Below are positions 41,879-43,979 of a DNA stretch of 43,979 bases, in pieces. The position numbers and the translations under genes are program-made. The notes beneath the pieces were generated by a model, which was given only the letters and a program-made list of their open reading frames with translations, ran no database searches and had not been told where the DNA came from. Numbering within the stretch: the first letter of the stretch is position 1; each line of letters starts with the position of its first letter. The stretch lies in NCBI GenBank assembly GCA_024277255.1, contig JAJRVQ010000048.1, positions 42,501 through 86,479 of the forward strand. Direction: 5' to 3'. Source of the DNA: Acidobacteriota bacterium. GTDB taxonomy: Bacteria > Acidobacteriota > Thermoanaerobaculia > Multivoradales > SZUA-115.

Positions 41879-43072
41879 CTATCCGATGACCGGGTAGGCA
41901 TTGCCGATCCACGAGCCCTGCTGAACATGCACGTTCTGCTGGCTGATGAGTTGGACGTTGCTCGAGCGCTCGAAGACCATCACGAAGTCGGAACCACCGA
42001 ACTGGAAGTAGCCGAGTTCCTCCCCCTTGGCCAGAGTCACGCCCAGGTCGGCCGTGATGACTACCGAAGAGACCTGGGCCATGCCCATGGGCAGACAGGC
42101 GACAAGACCGATCGGCGAGTCGATGACCACCAAGCCACGAGTTTGCACGAATTGGTATCCGGTGCCATCCAGCGCGTTGAGGACGTTGACTTCCTTCCCG
42201 TCGACGATGGCTGGTTTGGTCTTCACATCGAGGTAGGCCTGACCCTGGATCACTTTCTTTTCGATCACCGTGCCCGCCACGGGTGTGTGCCAGCGGTGGT
42301 AGTCGAAGGTGTTCAAGAAGCTGTGGGTGAAAATCCCGCCGCGGAAACGCTCCGCGTATTCGCTGCATTCGAGCAGCTGATCGATCGACCACTGGATGCC
42401 CTTGACGTCGAGAGGGTTCTCGGTGACGTAGATCCGGTTGTGCTGGTTGATCTGCCACCAGCCCACGAAGGTGGAGTCGGCCGGGGCGACCAGCGTCCCA
42501 TCGTCCTCCGGCGCCGCGACCGGACGCATGCCTGGCTTGACGTGACGGGCGAAGAACTGATTGAAGGTCTTGTAACCACTCGGCGGGGCCATGTATTCGT
42601 CATAGTTGAAGGTCGGGTCGGTGCGGAAGGACTCGATGTGCGCCGCCGATGGATCGGTGTCGAGGAAGCTCCCCCAGGCGTTGGCGAAGTCGACGATCCA
42701 CTGCGAAAGAGGCGTCAAGTCTTGTGCCGGCGCATCCTCCGGGATGTCGTGGCCCACCGGCTTCGAATCGCGGCACGGCACCCGGTCGGGCTCGATGGGA
42801 CTTTGCAGCTCGACGAGCGACGGCTGGTCGAGAAAGAAATAGAACTCGGTGATTTTGTCGTAGATGAGGCGCGAATCCCCGATCTCGCGGGGAGCCCATT
42901 CCACCAGGTCGTTGATGTACCGGAGGTACTTCTCGACAGTGTCGATATGGGCGATGGTAGGCACGTTGTGCTTCTGCGCCTCGATGATGGCTGCTTCGAA
43001 GTTCTTCAGCCAGTGGTTCTCCTCGATCAGGCGAATGAGTTCCTGGACGATCGCATGGTAAGTCTCGATCAT
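41879..43072 (-). CDS. Phosphatidylserine decarboxylase superfamily protein with PSDC-like N-terminus (PsiD-like)
   Basis: This 397-residue protein starts with about 180 residues that match the phosphatidylserine-decarboxylase-associated (PSDC) domain (FNQFFARHVKPGMRPV at 170-185). The catalytic domain follows, with Asp199 (PADSTF), His259 and His262 (DYHRWHTPVAG) and the cleavage site Gly-Gly-Ser361-Asp (YFQFGGSDFV). Ser361 would become the pyruvoyl group; the usual Thr after Ser is Asp here. No membrane segment or signal peptide is seen, unlike the membrane lipid enzymes. The same architecture occurs in fungal PsiD tryptophan decarboxylase, so an amino-acid substrate is possible. AAAGGA precedes the ATG at 43072. 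A long spacer lies upstream. Confidence 0.82.
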   Translation of the reverse strand: MIETYHAIVQELIRLIEENHWLKNFEAAIIEAQKHNVPTIAHIDTVEKYLRYINDLVEWAPREIGDSRLIYDKITEFYFFLDQPSLVELQSPIEPDRVPCRDSKPVGHDIPEDAPAQDLTPLSQWIVDFANAWGSFLDTDPSAAHIESFRTDPTFNYDEYMAPPSGYKTFNQFFARHVKPGMRPVAAPEDDGTLVAPADSTFVGWWQINQHNRIYVTENPLDVKGIQWSIDQLLECSEYAERFRGGIFTHSFLNTFDYHRWHTPVAGTVIEKKVIQGQAYLDVKTKPAIVDGKEVNVLNALDGTGYQFVQTRGLVVIDSPIGLVACLPMGMAQVSSVVITADLGVTLAKGEELGYFQFGGSDFVMVFERSSNVQLISQQNVHVQQGSWIGNAYPVIG

Positions 43073-43266
43073 TGGAGTTCCTTTCTTGGTGACGGACGAT
43101 TCGCGAAATTCCTCAGCTACGCTTTACCAGTGCAGCCAGTCGTCGTCGGAGCGAGCTTTCTACTCGGGAAGGTTCCACCGCTCAGGCCAACGGAACCGCT
43201 TGTGCTTGTCCTGTTGAGAAGTGACCGGAGGCGAGCATTCGTTTCGCCGCGGCACATCGCCGAGAT

Positions 43267-43402
43267 GGTAGTGGCTCAGTTTAACGGTGGGTAGCGGGCG
43301 GAGGGCTCCCACGCCCGACCGCAGCGTAGCGAGGACGGGCGTGGCCCTAGAAGACCAATTCGGCGACCGCGGAGGGTCCCGCCGTCAAACTGAGCCACTA
43401 CC
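43267..43402. mobile_element. MITE-like inverted-repeat element
   Basis: Arms GGTAGTGGCTCAGTTT (43267-43282) and AAACTGAGCCACTACC (43387-43402) are perfectly inverted over 16 bases and similar for about nine more with two differences. A nested dyad CCACGCCCG (43309-43317) / CGGGCGTGG (43336-43344) lies inside. At 136 bases it cannot encode a transposase. GTGGCTCAGTTT recalls repeats at ends of IS21-like elements, from memory. No clear target duplication is seen. Confidence 0.6.
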
Positions 43403-43460
43403 CGATCTACCACCAGTTCTCGAAAAGGGTGAGGTCTCGCGCTGGGTCCTCTCTGAACGC

Positions 43461-43495
43461 AAAACGACCGCGAAAGGGTTCTCGCCCCTCCGCGG
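43461..43495 (-). terminator. Probable intrinsic terminator of the S74 gene
   Basis: On the minus strand the stem CCGCG/CGCGG with an inner AGGG/CCCT pair is followed by TCGTTTT. It begins about 26 bases after the S74 stop codon. Confidence 0.5.
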
Positions 43496-43520
43496 CCATG
43501 CACTGCGAGTTGAAACCGAA

Positions 43521-43979
43521 CTACGGAGTCTGATTCTCGAGAGCGGTGAGGCGCTCCGCGAGCTGGCGGATCAGCTCGTCCTTGGCCCTCAGCTGCTGCT
43601 CCAACTTGCGGTTGAGCGCTTGGATGGCGGCCAGCGCCACGCCGTCGCGATCGATCGCGGTGATACCGGTCGGCGTCGCGCCGACCTCGAAGGTGGCGTA
43701 GAAGTCCTGCGCCATCGGACCGATGTGACGCACGGACGGGTCGTCCTTGTAGGACCAATGAGCGATCGGCAGCGCCGCAACTTTGTCCAGAATGGCGAAG
43801 CTGTCCACCGCCACAATGTCCTGCTTGGCGTTGCGGTCCGAATTCTCGGTCAGGGTGCCGCCGATGGTCATGTTGCCGTTGGAGCGCAACTCCATCTCAT
43901 CGGTGGCATCACCGCTGTGGTTGATGATGAACCGGTTGTCCACCTCGTAGCGCCAGAAGTTGCCGCTGTTGGTGTCCTC
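43521..43979 (-). CDS. Peptidase S74 intramolecular chaperone domain protein, partial at right edge
   Basis: The C-terminal 152 residues of a protein that begins beyond the window are visible; the frame is open to base 43979 (EDTNSGNFWRYE before DNRFIIN). SDRNAKQDIVAVD contains the conserved Ser and Lys of the self-cleaving S74 chaperone domain that ends many phage tail spikes and bacterial trimeric fibres. MAQDFYATF and a C-terminal coiled coil (ALNRKLEQQLRAKDELIRQL) follow, as expected. The upstream portion is probably a repetitive beta-structured fibre. A terminator-like hairpin lies downstream. Confidence 0.85.
   Translation of the reverse strand, partial: EDTNSGNFWRYEVDNRFIINHSGDATDEMELRSNGNMTIGGTLTENSDRNAKQDIVAVDSFAILDKVAALPIAHWSYKDDPSVRHIGPMAQDFYATFEVGATPTGITAIDRDGVALAAIQALNRKLEQQLRAKDELIRQLAERLTALENQTP

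Larger units (their letters stand above)
43073..43520. other. Spacer between the PsiD-like gene and the S74 gene
   Basis: It contains the likely leader of the PsiD-like gene (43073-43266), a foldable inverted-repeat element (43267-43402) and a terminator-like hairpin for the S74 gene (43461-43495). No supported gene lies here; the large plus-strand reading frame across it is antisense to the decarboxylase. Confidence 0.6.

Noticed and set aside
43130..43230. Glycine-riboswitch-like words (CTCAGGCCAACGGAAC) on the plus strand
   Set aside because: The upstream half of the aptamer is missing and no plus-strand gene follows.
41813..43294. A 493-codon plus-strand frame opposite the decarboxylase
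   Set aside because: It is antisense to a gene with complete catalytic motifs and runs through the inverted-repeat element.

Overview
The window is a high-GC bacterial chromosome segment carrying mostly housekeeping genes plus a block of secreted and outer-membrane proteins. Several features together suggest a diderm of the phylum Acidobacteriota, possibly class Thermoanaerobaculia. These are the purSQLFMN order, an IPTL-type C-terminal sorting signal, a protease-TolB-Omp85 fusion, a large sortilin-like propeller protein, and multihaem cytochrome and ASPIC/UnbV genes. The taxon is an inference from gene content; there is no rRNA or tRNA gene in the window.

Layout. (1) 1-6288, minus strand: a purine biosynthesis operon, purS-purQ-purL-purF-purM-purN, with purN running off the left edge. 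(2) 6395-12322, minus: two metallo-beta-lactamase-fold hydrolases, a 966-residue protease/propeller/Omp85 outer-membrane protein, an exported protein and a TPR lipoprotein. These lie in tandem and may be co-transcribed with the pur genes. (3) 12513-21918, plus: dprA, a DUF3800 gene, trmFO, xerC, a PH-like membrane protein, hslV, hslU, an FN3 lipoprotein and dapF. This resembles the conserved dprA-topA-trmFO-xerC-hslV-hslU order, with DUF3800 where topA is expected. (4) 21958-29918, minus: an IPTL-CTERM exported protein, downstream of a 2299-residue secreted protein with nine GEVED domains and three DUF11 domains. (5) 30268-32523, plus: tyrS and an ApbE-like exported protein, converging on a Fur-family regulator. 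(6) 33112-38284, plus: a small membrane protein, a fused b/c-type multihaem cytochrome, and a coupled ASPIC/UnbV-TPR gene split by an in-frame amber codon. (7) 38477-43979, minus: a sortilin-like propeller protein, a PsiD-like member of the phosphatidylserine decarboxylase superfamily, and the C-terminus of a peptidase S74 protein running off the right edge.

The most unusual non-coding signals are a palindromic element read in frame inside the signal-peptide region of the IPTL protein (about 22802-22904), a foldable inverted-repeat element (43267-43402), and a tandem repeat that supplies the stop codon of the ASPIC/UnbV gene (38277-38450). There are also two heptanucleotide repeat tracts, overlapping perfect palindromes ahead of the cytochrome gene, a Fur-box-like 7-1-7 dyad ahead of fur, and a recurring -10-like hexamer 6-9 bases before start codons that lack a Shine-Dalgarno sequence, which points to leaderless mRNAs. 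I found no single self-contained novel system such as a defence island or CRISPR. The strongest candidates for new biology are the cytochrome/ASPIC pair, the PsiD-like decarboxylase and the palindromic elements.
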